From contig NW_006768798.1 of assembly GCF_000204055.1 (NCBI RefSeq), forward strand, positions 665,306 to 729,305: a DNA stretch of 64,000 nt, in the 5' to 3' direction. Each line of letters opens with the position of its first letter. Within the stretch, counting starts at the first letter, position 1. Shown here piece by piece: positions 1 through 12,794 of this stretch. The translations under genes and the position numbers were made by a program. Origin of the DNA: Melampsora larici-populina 98AG31 (lineage: Eukaryota; Basidiomycota; Pucciniomycetes; Pucciniales; Melampsoraceae). Under the pieces are notes generated by a model, which saw nothing but the letters and a program-made list of their open reading frames with translations, had not been told where the DNA came from and made no database searches.

Positions 1-1122
1 GCTGCTATGGTCGTCACCAGTGTCATCACTTTGCCTGCTAGACCTCTCCTTGTGCCTGCACGTCCAAAGAATAATCAACGACGAGCAATCTCAGCTGATG
101 TTCTACTCAACAATGGAAAACTGGCTCAAGGTCTCAATGCCAAATATGCGACAATGACATTACAATCCTCTTGCCAAGAAGGCGATCATGCTTGTCTTCA
201 AGGTGGATTTGCTCAATGTGTCGCAGGCAAATATGTGAGCCTTGATTGTTCCCCGCCTACTGTCTGTTTTGAATTACGTGAGTTTTCAACCAATCATGAC
301 TATTTTTCCATCTACAGTTAGCTGACATGTTGAATTCCTTTTTTTGTTGAATATGCAGCCTTGTTACTGAAGCCTGGATCTGTTCCTACTTGCAGTAAGT
401 CTCTTCTCCGCAAAATACTCATGTCTTTTATTCGAAAGTCTTGACTGCTGACCATTTTTTCCCTTTTGATAGCAACACCCGAGGACGCTGCTACCCGAAT
501 CGCTAATACCGGTGTGAAAGGCGGTGTGAAAGGAGATGGAACCGAGTCTTCCGCTGGCGGCAACTCGACTTCATCCAGTGCTCCTGCTGCTTCAATGGAT
601 GGTGGGCCCATTGGCGCTTCTGATGCCACCCCCAACGCCAACGCAACTTCGAACGCCAACGCAACTCACACTGATTCTCACCCTGATGAGTTTGCGGATG
701 ACGACTTTGCTACTTCTACTTTCACAAATGCGACTCTATTATCCGGAGCTCCTGAAGACCCCACCTCTGGCAATACGAACACCACTGCTCCCCTTGAAGC
801 AAGTCCTAACGTCACTTCTTCTGACACCACCGGCGCTACCTTTTCCGACACCATCGAGGACTGTAACTCCACTTTCACAAATGCTACTCTTCCACCCGAC
901 AGTGCTGAAAATTCAACCTCTTCCGTAAAAAATACAACTGCCCCCCTGAAGGTAGGTTCAAACGTGACATCATCTAACACTTCCGGCGTCACTTTTTCCA
1001 ACACCACCATTGATTTTAACTCTACCACCCCTGAAAACTCAACCGTGCCTACGGCCGCTACTGGTACCAAAGCAACTGTTTCGAACTCGACCTTGGATGA
1101 AGAAGATTGTGACGATGCGTAA
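1..1122 (+). CDS. CBM19-like secreted Ser/Thr/Asn-rich protein, 5'-partial
   Basis: Gene running in from the left edge; exons <1-277, 359-394 and 473-1122 join in phase (963 nt, 320 codons plus TAA). Introns of 81 and 78 bp have GTGAGT and GTAAGT donors. The spliced N-terminal part carries a six-cysteine module (about residues 57-106) with the signature C-x5-C-x4-FAQC, then VCFELPLL, then PTCTTPEDAATRIANTG. This is the pattern of fungal CBM19-type chitin-binding modules. The remaining ~210 residues are low-complexity Ser/Thr/Asn/Ala sequence with many N-x-T/S sequons, including two diverged tandem repeats starting FTNATL. It is likely an extracellular or wall-associated glycoprotein that binds chitin or a related glycan. 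No signal peptide is visible; ATG at 7 may be internal, with the true start upstream of the window. Family call fairly sure, substrate inferred. Confidence 0.8.
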
Positions 1123-4100
1123 AATGAAAAATGAAATTTTGTAACAGTTCCTTTGATGATTAGTCTTGTTTGCAAAATATTTGATAAGAAAGCAATTAAT
1201 ATTGTTATTTTTATTCTTTCCACAAAGCACCTGGATGACCACCAGTATATGCAAGTGATCAGTGATCATAGAGGTGAGATACAACTGCAATCTGTTTCCA
1301 CAAAAGATCTACTATGCTTTCTGTAAAACTCCTCCTTCAACATTTTGCCTTGAAAAGAGTCTTGTGGTGAGCAATCTTGAGCACAGTCAGAGGGCCGGGA
1401 GGGATAAGAAGGGAATGTTCAGGCCCATTATATGGTATGGCCCTTTGTGAGTACCCATAACTTCATCTTTCTTTCTTGTTTGTATGGGTGACCGTGTGTC
1501 TGATGTGCTCACATAGATTTCCAGGTTGATGATAAATCCAGGCTCATTAAATGTCTAATGATTAATCAACTTTTTACTGGATGATATTACTTAATACCCT
1601 TTAAATTTTGCATTTTGAGTCTTCCAATAATATTGCATGTGGCTAAGAGGGGATGTGTTATTTATGGTTGGGTTCTTTGGTTGAAGCCACTCCTTTTGGT
1701 TTGTTGCATGACGGATGTGCTATTTGTCTCTGTTTGTGTCCCACCATTGACTGCCTGTGGATCACAATATGGTACTTGCAGGAAAGCAAGTTGATGAATT
1801 CTGGGTGAAAAAGAGTTGGTTTCCACATTGAGAGACATTACACAACTCTGGTGTGATATTTTGGTCTACTAGAGACCATGCAGCCATGCCTGCAATAGGC
1901 CAATCACAAACCGCCTCAAATATCCGAAGGCTGCAGTCCACAAACCAATGTGCATTGATTCCCAAATGTTAATATACAAACTGTGCTCAATTGTATCTAT
2001 ACCCTCACAACAAATCTTAACACCTATTTTTGGCCTAGTCTTATGGTGTTTACACTCAAGTCAAGAATCTCCACTCAGCTAGTATTGTAAATCCACAAGA
2101 AATGTTAAGTTGTAATTGTTTCAAATAGCCAAAGAAGTAATTTTCATACATAACAATGCATATACCATGTAAACTGGATTACAACCCTTGTACTAACCAT
2201 CTTGAAAAGACAATATACAAAAGTTCACCATTCTAGACAATGCATTATCCCACGTAGTTTCTGCCTGTAAGTTTTCCGCTGGAATTATAGATTAACTTTC
2301 AGTAAAAGAGTTCACAAGCATAATTATTTGGGCACAACTATGACTTCTATATCTTCACAATTTTAATGTAAAAGTTGTATGTTGGTATGAGCTTGCTGAT
2401 TCAAATTAGTACCATGAAGATGTTTTGGGTAGACATCTCCATGTGTTTCTAAGATAAATCTTAGTTAGTTATGTGAAGGATAATCAGAATAATGATTACT
2501 AACCTACAATGAAGTTAGATTTAATCTGTGCAAGAACAACATCCTCTAGTACATATTTGCATAGCAGCTGCATTTGCCACTTTATTGCCTCACTGTCAAG
2601 TGCATAACTTTTGTGTTGCATTGAATAATAGGTGTAGATGATTTTGGATGTTTTTGTGGAGTTGAAGGGATTGGTCCAAGCCTTGGTTCTGATTGAATTC
2701 AGAGTTGAATTCTTTTTAACACCAGTTGGAAGCATCTTGGCTTATCAAAAGCCAAATCAATCAAGGTATGAAGTCAGAAAACAGTTGATCAATTGTGGAC
2801 CAAAATCAAAACTTGAAACTGAAGTTTGATCACATTTAAACTGTAGGTAAATAAAATATCACTTGATCAAAAAATACAAACGCCAACCACACATACTATT
2901 ACAAGTTTCAACATCAAGCATTCACATGCTCAAATTGAAAACCACTTCAAAGGTTAATATTCAAATCAAGAATGAGTTCAACTACAATCAACAAACAAAC
3001 TGCCAATTCACTTAAAAGAACTCATGATATGTCAATAAAAATTGATTCAACTTAATGATATAGACAGAAGGTAAACTAATTCATCTTTTGATCTATCAAA
3101 AATCTAAGCATTCCAATCTTATTTAATGATTTTAATAGTATTTGATTCAGGTTAGCAACCAAGACTTGTGATGAATATTGAGATTGACCAACACTTCCTT
3201 TGGCAGGTTTAGATCAACAAACTACTCCAGCTGGTCCATCTAGAGCCATTTAAAAACCAATCAGATTGTCAGGAATAGTCCCACTCCAAATCAGAGGTAT
3301 AAACATTTTATCATTAAAAATGTTGAACTTTTGATTGAAATTGATTTCTTCTACTTGATTTTTTGTTTTGTCAAATGGTCATTCTCAATCTACTTCATTA
3401 CTTTCAAGAACAGCAACCACAACCACAACCTCAAATTCAAATTTGAATCAACCACATGCAGCTTACAAACAAACCACACTTTTATCAAAATCATTAATAG
3501 TTTGTAAAGAAGAAAGATCAATCAAACCAGATTTATATCCACAATTGAAAGGAAATCAAGTGATCTCAGGATATTCAGGATGGTTTAGATCTGCAACAGC
3601 CAAACCTGGAAATAAACGGTTTGCAACAGATTCAGGTGACCAAATTTCCAAGATTTAGGATTCAGCAAGTTGTAATTTAAGATGGTATCAAGTGGTCATA
3701 TTTTGACACATCCAAGATGAATCTTGAAATTAGCAAGACTTATTCCTAATTTTTTAGCACTAGGTTGGCCGTCTAAACCATGATGAAGTTGTTGTGATAT
3801 CTAACATACCACATTTTAGTCTACTTAGTTATTATTAAGTGGAATAATTTACTTGTCAAGGACTTCCGGTCACAGTGTTGGTATGTAATTAATGAAGATC
3901 AAATTAAACAAAGAAGTGTGACATTTAAGATACAAATGAAGGCATTGTGAGTACGGATTGGGGGAGGGTGTTTTGGTTATTGGTTTTGATTCATCTATTT
4001 TGGGAATAGGTCAAATGTGACCTGAGATTTTCTTTCTATGTTTGTCTTTTGTTTTTGTGTTCTTGTATATTTATATATACTACTCATTGTTCCACTCAGT

Positions 4101-4204
4101 TTCTTTCCTCATCAGAAATAAACTGTAAGTGTCTTTCTCTTTCAATTAAACTTATGATTCATCCTCCTAACAAATATGTTTTATTGGTTACAACATCACT
4201 TTTA
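1123..4204. other. AT-rich intergenic DNA with a possible decayed exon
   Basis: No convincing gene. Plus-strand 3368-3658 reads as a 97-codon open stretch rich in S/T/N/Q ending in a more ordinary composition (GYSGWFRSATAKPGNKRF). A possible upstream exon at 3207-3296 (acceptor TTTGGCAG, donor GTATAA) has stops in all three frames. If there was a gene here it is dead. The rest shows nothing I recognise. Confidence 0.3.
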
Positions 4205-4595
4205 CAGTATCTTTATCTTTTACTTACAACCATCCTATTCATCTTTGCCTGGAATCCCTTTTGCTTTTATGCACAGGTTTGTCTTAGTGTTTCACTTATT
4301 TCACCACTTTCTTTCCTCTTTAATAACTTAGGTTGTGGTCAGGTCTGTCCTTTTTATTTGCTCTTTTAAGCACTTGAGGCTTGTGCCATCTACTCACGTC
4401 TGTACCTGTTACACCAGGTTAGTATTTATGAATCATGATCAGAAAGAAACTTATCTTTACCTTTTACTTACAGCCATCCTATTCATCTTTTCCTGCAATC
4501 CCTGTTGCTTTTATGCACAGGTCTGTTCTTTTTAGTTGCTCTTCAAACCACTTGAGGCTTGTGCCTTTTACTCATGTCTGTACCTGTTACCCCAG
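4205..4595. repeat. Two diverged direct copies of a ~150-200-bp unit
   Basis: Copy 1 (about 4205-4417) and copy 2 (about 4452-4595) share CCATCCTATTCATCTTT, GCTTTTATGCACAGGT, CACTTGAGGCTTGTGCC and GTCTGTACCTGTTAC in the same order. Copy 1 has ~55 extra bases in the middle. This is a local non-coding tandem duplication. Confidence 0.75.
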
Positions 4596-5496
4596 GACTT
4601 TTTCCTAACAGCATAGCCACGGCTTCTTCAAGCATCTATTCTCCCAACTTCACAGAAGTCACTATCTGATGACCAATGTTGTGATACAATAGGCAAGACT
4701 TATCAACTAAATTAATACTTCAAATTCTTGTGGGGTGCTCTAGACCTTGTAAGCTTGGCCCCTTGAAGAGGGAATTGGGGCTTAATGCTTAAATTTGGTG
4801 AGAAAGCAGGGACCCAAAATCAATTTTGGGTAAATACTTTATACAGCCTCATGTCTTCTGTAATTGTTATACTACACAAATCTGGGGGGAGTGGTGTGTA
4901 AATCTTGACTTTCAAAAACTCAATTTATTGAGGAATCTCATGAGAAGTTTTAAGAAATCTGAATAGAAAAATGTCACAAGAAATACTACTGCTAGCTTCA
5001 GTTAAACTGCTAATTGGGGTTGGATGAGCTAAAGTGGTAGTTTTTAAGGCGGTCAAAAACTCTCCACATGAAGCCTATTTTTTGGTTATATAGTTCCCCA
5101 CGTGGCCTGGCCAATCAGTCCTAAGCCTCTCACAAGAAACTGTTGAAAGAAAATCAAGAATTTAGTCCTGATAAGTTGGGTTGTGTGCAGTATTATTTTA
5201 AATTTCATTTTTCTTCTTAGAGTAGTTGTGTAAAATTCCCATTAACAGTATTGTAGATCAATGCCAATTTGTTTTCTGAAATCATCTGTCCTCATACAGA
5301 TTTTCATAATCTGAGGATTTGTAAAAATCAACCCATGTGACAAAAATACCATGAGAACCCTAACCCCTCAAGGATTTCAAAGCGCATACCAAGGTGTTGG
5401 GACTGCATGTGCTTCTGTATACACAATTATCTTGCATTCATCTACTTATTAAGATTCTGTAGATGAGAACTGTCTGTTGCTGTAAAGCAAATCAAT
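4596..5496. other. AT-rich gap
   Basis: No gene, RNA or element boundary seen. Confidence 0.5.
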
Positions 5497-5899
5497 CTGA
5501 ACAGCTATGGTCAGTACCAAATAGACTCAAGGTCTATGAGAGAATGGTCTGTACCTAAGATGGATGGATTGAATAGATGGTTTCATTTACAACTTGATGT
5601 AATTAGTTCTATATGAAGTTGAAGTGAAACAAAAACAAAAAGAAAAAGAAGAACAGAAGAGACTACAAACCTGAACAGCTATGGTCAGTACCAAATAGAC
5701 TCAAGGTCTATGAGATTTTTCACCTTGGAAAAATACATTATTTTTGCAGTGTTAGTTCTATATGAAGTTGAAGTGAAACAAAAACAAAAAGAAAAAGAAG
5801 AACAGAAGAGACTACAAACCTGAACAGCTATGGTCAGTACCAAATAGACTCAAGGTCTATGAGAGAATGGTCTGTACCTAAGATGGATGGATTGAATAG
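5497..5899. repeat. Interleaved perfect direct repeats (80 bp and 112 bp)
   Basis: An 80-bp block at 5497-5576 recurs at 5820-5899. A 112-bp block at 5603-5714 recurs at 5752-5863. The blocks overlap in the segment containing CTGAACAGCTATGGTCAG, so that core occurs three times. The copies look identical, indicating recent local duplication. Confidence 0.85.
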
Positions 5900-6856
5900 G
5901 TGAAGAACAATCCATCCATCAGCTGCTCAGGTATATAAATGAAACAAACATGTGACATGTGATGAAAGAGATGAAATATAACTATGATGACATAGGAGAT
6001 TTGTGACATAGTTGAGTAGCACACATAATAACTTCAACACTGTTATGCCTTGCAGCAACATACAAATGCTGTGCAGCGCACCACCACACTGCCTTCACAA
6101 TAATAGTGCAGAAATTCACCGCAGCATCATGAAAACTCATTGCAGTTTTGTTACAGTGAATAAAATGTGATTGCAAAGATGGCACAGCTGGAAAAATTGC
6201 CACGCTCCGTCAGCCACTGTTGCAGCAAGTGGAATTGCAGCAGGTCGCAGGCTCAGCAAAATGCCTAAAAAGAGAACACAAGATGGTACCTGGGACATAT
6301 ATATTGGTAAAAAAAAGCATATTAAATTGATATCAAGTGAAATAAGCAGAAAAGGACTTGTAATAATAAGACAAACATATGTCAAATTGGGTTATCCCTG
6401 CGGTCTCCTCACTGCAATTGAGGCCCAGTGAAACTGTAGTGAACCCACGGTGGTGGCCTGGCTATACCACCGGGATGGTTCAGGTCACTTTGACCACAGC
6501 ACAACCACAGCACTGTTGCAGTCCTCTGCAGGATGTACACTTTCCTGAATTTTCCAAAAAAGATTGTTTCTCTTTTAGGCTCCTTCAATTGAGGATTTTG
6601 GTAGTGCTCAGGTGTTCAGGTTGCTGTGCTCAAATTTTGCTGTACATTGTTGGAGAATGCTCATTTCCATCTTGGATGAGCATTCTTTGAGCTCAGTCTC
6701 TCAGATGAGAACTCAGAATCAGTTCATGAGTCACCACATACTCATATGTCCAAATTCCCAGATCAACAGGCTCCAAGGCATGCCACTGACAATCAGTTAA
6801 GGGGCTGAGATATAGTGAGCAGATGGCACAGCCCTCCCTCAGGCTTCTTTGCTAAG
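5900..6856. other. Gap left of the copia element, no gene seen
   Basis: Open frames here are short and unrelated to known families. The right part (about 6790-6856) may be the far half of an older LTR split by the copia insertion (see 13454-13606). Confidence 0.4.
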
Positions 6857-6861
6857 GAATG

Positions 6862-7425
6862 TAATAAAGTAGGAAAGCCAGGTGACTGGTAAAGAATCAC
6901 GTTATTAGTGATGAAGGAAAGCGCAGTGGCTGGAGTCACTAATAAGTGAGCAGAAAGATAAGCACCTGTTGTAAGGTGGCACACGCAAAGAGAAAAGAAG
7001 TTTGAGTATAACATTCCCATGAGCACGAACTACAATCAGTGATAACATAGAACAGTAAGCAGACCTGGTAAAGAATCACGTTATTAGTGATGAAGGAAAG
7101 CGCAGTGGCTGGAGTCACTAATAAGTGAGCAGAAAGATAAGCACCTGTTGTAAGGTGGCACACGTAAAGAGAAAAGAAGTTTGAGTGAAGAAAAATAAAG
7201 TAAACACGCAAACAACTGTTCTTTATAGTGAGAAATCTTTCTAGACATAGGTTTGCTAAATGATAGTGATTGTGAGTATCATTCGCCGCATTGGGATGAA
7301 AGGATACGGAGTTCTAACATGGAATGGTAACGGAACAACTTGGAACAGACTATGTAGGCTCAAAGCGGAATATAAAATAGGATGTTAGCAGTGTAAATAA
7401 AACAGAGAAAATAACTACTTCAATA
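6862..7425 (-). repeat. Copia 3' LTR (564 bp)
   Basis: In element orientation it starts TATTGAAGTAG and ends CTTTATTA, so it lacks canonical TG...CA ends. It carries two copies of an ~80-bp unit (starting CTGGTAAAGAATCACG) containing an internal palindrome TTATTAGTGA / TCACTAATAA. Confidence 0.93.
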
Positions 7426-7434
7426 CCCCCCCTC
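7426..7434 (-). other. Polypurine tract of the copia element
   Basis: On the minus strand GAGGGGGGG lies directly before the 3' LTR, the expected position of the plus-strand DNA primer. Confidence 0.85.
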
Positions 7435-7485
7435 AATGTTAACATTCTATGATCTAATTAATCTTGTAAGATATTCATGTTGAGG

Positions 7486-10400
7486 TCAAGGAAGCGCCTT
7501 AGTGCACACATCCGCCAGCATTTCTTTAGTAGGAATGTATGTTGGAGTAATAAGACCAGCATCAACTTGCTCTCTGATCCAGTGGAAATGAACTTGAAAA
7601 TGTTTTGATCGGTCTTTGAAAAGCGGATTCTTCTGTAAGGCAAGGGAGCTTTGATTGTCACATAAAAACGTAGTTCCACCTTCTTGAGGACATCCTAAGT
7701 CATTCATAATTCTTTGTAAAAAGACTGTTTCCTGAGCAGCCTCATATGCAGCTCTATATTCAGCTTCGGTGGATGGTGTTGAAACAGAAGGTTGCTTCCT
7801 AGAACGCCAGCTAACACAGCCATTACCTATTTTCGAAATATAACCTGAGGTCGACCGTCGAGTTGTTGGACATCCGGCATAATCTGAGTCAGCATAAACT
7901 TGTAAGATAGATGACCCACCCCCCAAAACCAAACCATCTTGATAGGTACCCTGAAGATAACAAAGAACACGCTTGAAGGCAGCCCAGTGTTCTGGACCTG
8001 GTTTCTTCAGATGTTGAGCTAATTGACTTGAGGTGAATGCTAAATCAGGTCGAGTGCACAATACGAGATAATTAAGTAAACCAACAGCTCTGTTGTAGTT
8101 GATGCCAGTTGCGAGAAATTGCTTGTGTTCTTCGTCAGAAGCTGGAGAAAGATAAGTTCCAGGAATCATAGGAGTCGTGACCGGATGACAATCTTTCATC
8201 CCATATTCTTCTAACATACCAAGGATGTATTTGTCTTGAGTGAGTGTAACCGTACGAGCAACTCTATCACGTTCTAACCGCATCCCTAAATAAAAGGAAC
8301 AGTCGCCGAGATCCTCCATTTTGAAGCGAGTTTGAATAAGTTTTGAGAACCTTTCAGTGTTGTTACCCATGACGAGCATATCATCGACATGTATATGCAC
8401 AAAGCAACGCCAGGATGGATCATCGGAAATGAATAAACAAGGATCTGATTTAGACGGAGAGAACTTGATAGATAAAAAGAAAGATTTGACCATGAGATAC
8501 CAACAGCGAGGCGATTGCTTGAGACCATATAATGAACGATTCAGGAGAAGTACAATGTTCTTGCCGGTAAGTTTAGGAATGTAGCCTTGAGGTATTTTAA
8601 TGTACAAGACTTCAAGTGGTATACCATTAAGAAACGCTCCCACTGCATCCATAAGCCTAATTTCTAAATTATCAATACCGCATACACTAAGTGCCATTCT
8701 CAAACTCGCGGTTCTGCCTGTCGGAGCAGACGTTTCATTATAGTCTAAGCCAGGTATTTGTGAGAAGCCTTGAGCACAGAGTCGAGCCTTGTGTTTGATG
8801 ATGACGTTGTTCTGATCAGTTTTAAGACGAAAAGCCCAAGTGGTTCCTAAAGCATGAGCACCATCAGGTAGCTCCATTTCTGTGAAAACACCCATGTCGA
8901 TTAAGTTTTGAAGTTCTTTCTCAATTGCACCCTTCCACTTATCTGAATCAGGACGATTCATCGCTTCACAATAAGTATGAGGTTCAGGAGTCATAGTGCT
9001 AGCTAAGTGAGCACGACATCGAGATGTGATGATGTTTGAAGGATCAATCGCACTAGGAATGGCTTTAGGAGCAGGTACGGTGGCAGGAACATAAGAGAAA
9101 CACTGCGCCAAATTGCAAATTTACTGTGGAGTTTAGAAAATTGAGTAGACATAGAAAATTATAGAGAAGCTGGCAAGGGTCAGAAAAATATGAAAAAATA
9201 ATGGGAGGGCCCTTTGATGCATTCCGATTGTCTGGCATATTTTTTCATATTTTTAAAACCACAATGCATATAACACTACACAAAATATAATATCTTCTGG
9301 GCAGAAAATATAAAAACCAACAAACAGTGATATTGAGCAGTCTTGGAGAGAGACAAAAATACACAAAAATATGCATATTGTTCCTATGGCTGAGACCTTG
9401 GATTTGAGTATTTTTTTGTTTTTTTAGTGTGCATATTGTTGATTGTACTAACAAAAAACCTACAAGTTTCTCAGATTACAACCTGTAACACATATTGGAA
9501 TTTGGCCAAGGGGTGACAAGGGGATATCTGGAATTCTATATCCCTCATATCTTTTGCAATTCTGAGTCAAAACACTTGATAGTTATCTGATTAGGAAGCC
9601 ATGAAATGCATTTGAATGTCATGTTAATGCAACAAATCTGTAGCTCCGCTACAAAAGAGCCTATTTGTCTCTGAAACAATTTCCTATATAGCCACATAGA
9701 TATTCTTTGGGATTAGATGCAGGTTTTTTGTCTGAATGAAAGATATAGTCACCGAGTTTGGCTTTCCAATGAACAAAAAATCAAGTGGTTTGACCAAGAA
9801 TTGACAAAGATATAAGGGATTGTTGAATTCAAATTATGCCCTCCAATGTCTGTTACAGGTTGTAATCTAACAATCCTGGAGGTTTTTTGTTAGTACAATC
9901 AACAATTCTCACACTAAAAATACAAAAAATACTCAAATCCAAGGTCTCAGCCATAGGAACAATATGCATATTTTTGTGTATTTTTGTCTCTCTCCAAGAC
10001 TGCTCAATATCACTGTTTGTTGGTTTTTATATTTTCTGCCCAGAAGATATTATATTTTGTGTAGTGTTATATGCATTGTGGTTTTAAAAATATGAAAAAA
10101 TATGCCAGACAATCGGAATGCATCAAAGGGCCCTCCCATTATTTTTTCATATTTTTCTGACCCTTGCCAGCTTTGCTATAATTTTCTATGTCTACTCAAT
10201 TTTCTAAACTCCATGGTAAATTTGCAATTTGGCGTAGTGAAAGTAGGTCGACCAGTGACGCCTTCTCCTGTAGGATTAGGATCATCCGGTTGTTGAGCTT
10301 CGTCTTCAACGATTGGTTCTTCCTCAATGATAGGTTCTTCTTCAATGATAGGCTCTTCTTCAAGGATCGGTTCTTCTTCTGTGATATCAGGTAGTAAATT

Positions 10401-11900
10401 ATTGGTCATGTCGTTATCAGGTGAAGCAGTAATGACGGACAAATCTTCGTCTTGAGTGAGAGGATGTACAGGAGAATGATTAAAAGATTCTTCAAACTCG
10501 AAGTCGTTGTTGATTTCTTCAAGGAAGTGTTCATCTGAATTACCAAATTTCTTGTTGAAAGCGTTTAAAACATCAGGATCAGAAAAGGGGAAGACATCTT
10601 CATTGAATACCACGTCATGACTGTAGACGACGCGATGATCATCGAGTAAGTATACACGATAATTGTGCATACTACCTTGATATCCAAGAAGTACGCCCTT
10701 CTTGGCTACGTCAGAGAATTTACTAGTTCTACGTTCTTTACCAACGTGAACATAAGCAAGACATCCAAAGACACGCAAATGGGAGTAAGAAGGGGATTTA
10801 CCAAACCAGTTTTCAAAAGGGGTAATGAAATTATCTCGAGCAATGGGAGTGAGATTTTCAAGATAAACAGAAGTAGAGACAGCTTCCGCCCAGAAGACCA
10901 AAGGTAGATTGGCCTGTTTAAGCAAGGCTCTAGCTTTTTCAGTGGTGGTTCGATTACCACGCTCAGAGATGGAATTTTGTTGAGGGGTGTAAGGTGCAGT
11001 GAAGTCCATTTTTATGCCTTCATGATTGATAAACTCGGTGAATTGTTTTGAAGTATATTCACCTCCATTATCATTTACTAATGTTTTAATTTTTAAATTG
11101 GTTTGATTTTCAACGAAAGCTTTGAATTGAACAAAATACGAAAAAGTTTGACATTTAGTTTTCATGATATAAACAAACTTGAAATTGGATTTTTGATCGG
11201 TAATTTTGAAATAGTATCTGCCGCCACCGAGAGAAGGAGGAGAAATTACACCACTCAAATCACTATATAACACAGACAAGCGATCACAGGCAATGGGAAG
11301 ATGACTTTTAAAAGGTAGGCGGTGATGTTTGGAGAGGATACAAGGTTCGCAAGAATCAAGAAATGTAACTCCAGGAAAAGCCTTCTCCAAGGGAATTTGT
11401 CCAGGATGGCCTAGGCGCCTGTGAAGAGTGACAGGATTAATTTGAGCTGCGGTAGAGAGTGAGTGTAGAGGTGACTTGCCCACGTCGAAGTTAACTTCCA
11501 TAACTCCACTCTTGGTGTCCCCAGTAAGTACCACATTAGAATTGACAACAACATTGAAACTACAATCTGGACTGAAGTTGAACGTGCAACCTTTTCGACC
11601 CAAGGCGACCATACTGACAAGATTTGTTGAAAGTTGCGGAACATGGAGGCAATCAGTAAAAGAAACAGGCTTCCCGTCGTGAGTTCCTGACACGGTTCCG
11701 GTTCCAATGGCATTGATCTGTTGTCCGTTGGCGACATGGATGGCGGCGTTACAAGGTCTATAATCAGTAAAGCTAGATCGAGAGCTGAACATGGATTGTG
11801 AGGCGCCAGAGTCAAGAACAGGTTTCCAGTGAGGGTAGCATTGAACACGTAAGTAGTAAGAACCGTACCGCTGATTGTCGCATTGGCTGAATTGCAATCA
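7486..11900 (-). pseudogene. Copia pol: protease, integrase, reverse transcriptase, RNase H; split by an insertion
   Basis: Read 11900 to 7486 on the minus strand. Protease motif is LDSGASQSM. Integrase shows the HRRLGHPG...CEPC zinc motif, an Asp in VLYSDLSG, NDNGGEY and the Glu in ERGNRTTTEKAR. An acidic E/P repeat follows. RT has TWAFRLKTD, LDYNETSAP, SLYGLKQSPR and the catalytic HVDDMLVMG. RNase H has YADSDYAG, STEAEYRA and a C-terminus ADVCTKALP. The frame is broken only by the 1139-bp element at 9101-10239; deleting it with one AAA duplication joins TGRPTF to SYVPATVP without frame loss. The start is not a true initiation site: pol lies in the -1 frame relative to gag and would need a frameshift or fusion near 11860-11900. 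Confidence 0.93.
9101..10239. mobile_element. CACTA-like foldback/MITE inserted in copia pol
   Basis: 1139-bp element whose ends are inverted repeats of about 375 bp (9101-~9475 and ~9855-10239), starting CACTGCGCCAAATTGC and CACTACGCCAAATTGC. It is flanked by a 3-bp duplication AAA (9098-9100 and 10240-10242). CACTA/CACTG ends plus 3-bp TSD are the hallmarks of the CACTA (EnSpm) superfamily. The ~380-bp centre has no coding capacity, so it is non-autonomous. Confidence 0.85.
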
Positions 11901-12757
11901 GTAGACCTATTGATGTTCCGAACAGGTTTTAATTTGGGATGGACTTGATAGCAACTATCTAAAGTGTGAGCAGTCGATGGATTATGGACACCGTTAAGAC
12001 AACGAGGATAGGAAGGAGTTCGTCGTTCAGCAACTAGAGCAGCAGGTGGAGAAGCAGGAGTAGCACTAGGTTGATAATCTAGTACAATTTGTTGAAGATG
12101 CTCGAAAACATGATTAAGTGAAAGAAGAGTATCGCCAGTTTCAGCAGTGTGTGCGAGTAAGTCACGAGTGGAATGATAACGTGGTGAAAGTTTATAAAGC
12201 AGCATATGGGCTAAGATATCGTCGTCGATTTTAAATGATACTTCGGTCATCTCATGAGTGATTTTACGATATTCTGAGAGAAAAGAAGCAAGAGAATTAT
12301 CTAAACATTTAAGATTGAGAAACTTTCGGAGGATACGAGCTCGATTACGAGCTTTGGTGGAAGCATAAAGTTTTACTAAAGCGTCCCAGATGGCTTTAGG
12401 ATCTTTGATATTGGTAGAATTAATAACCAACGCTCTATTCTCAGGACTGAGTTTCCGAGAAATAAAACCCGCAGCTTTCTTACGTCGACGATTATAGTCG
12501 AGTTTGAGAGCAGCAGAAGCATCCTCAGCTGGTTCGGCTTCAGTGCCATCTACTATACCGTCACAGTCTCCCTCCATAAAGTGAGCGAGCATGAGGGGAG
12601 ACCATTGCTGCCAATCATTCTCTAAAGGAGTGATGTGATTGGCATCGTTGGATGAGGCGTGACTCGACATTACGTGGGTAATGGTGGTGGGTGCGTTGGT
12701 GTTGTTGTAGGTAGGAGTGATGGTGCCGGACAATGGACTGGTTGTATTGTCGCTCAT
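11860..12757 (-). CDS. Copia gag-like capsid protein
   Basis: Starts ATG at 12757 (MSDNTTSPL), 53 bp inside the 5' LTR boundary. It contains a UBN2/Retrotran_gag-type domain (around residues 45-225: KAIWDALVKLYAS, ARILRKFLNLK, SFLSEYRKITHEM, HMLLYKLSPRY). A knuckle-like motif follows at ~252-275, C-x2-GVHNP-x4-H-x4-C, instead of a classical CCHC. Useful homology ends around 11860-11900, where the protein sense moves to the -1 frame (protease). The open frame runs on to 11411 but those residues are out-of-frame pol. No obvious slippery heptamer is visible at the switch, so a one-base indel is as likely as programmed frameshifting. Confidence 0.85.
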
Positions 12758-12794
12758 AGAAGCTGGTTGCGCTGAATCTGATTAAGACGTATAG

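Noticed and set aside
2499..2829. Opposed 63-78-codon frames
   Set aside because: Short, overlapping on opposite strands, no domain or splice support.
6793..7211. Minus-strand open frames of 77-90 codons with identical sequence
   Set aside because: They lie in the LTR internal tandem unit and recur in the other LTR (12615-13239); LTR sequence, not genes.
9245..10087. Pair of ~67-codon frames with inverted-copy relationship
   Set aside because: They are the two arms of the CACTA-like foldback; coding appearance is accidental.
10176..10238. C-terminal extension of the integrase frame (TPNCKFTMEFRKLSRHRKL)
   Set aside because: Encoded by the inserted CACTA-like element, not by pol.
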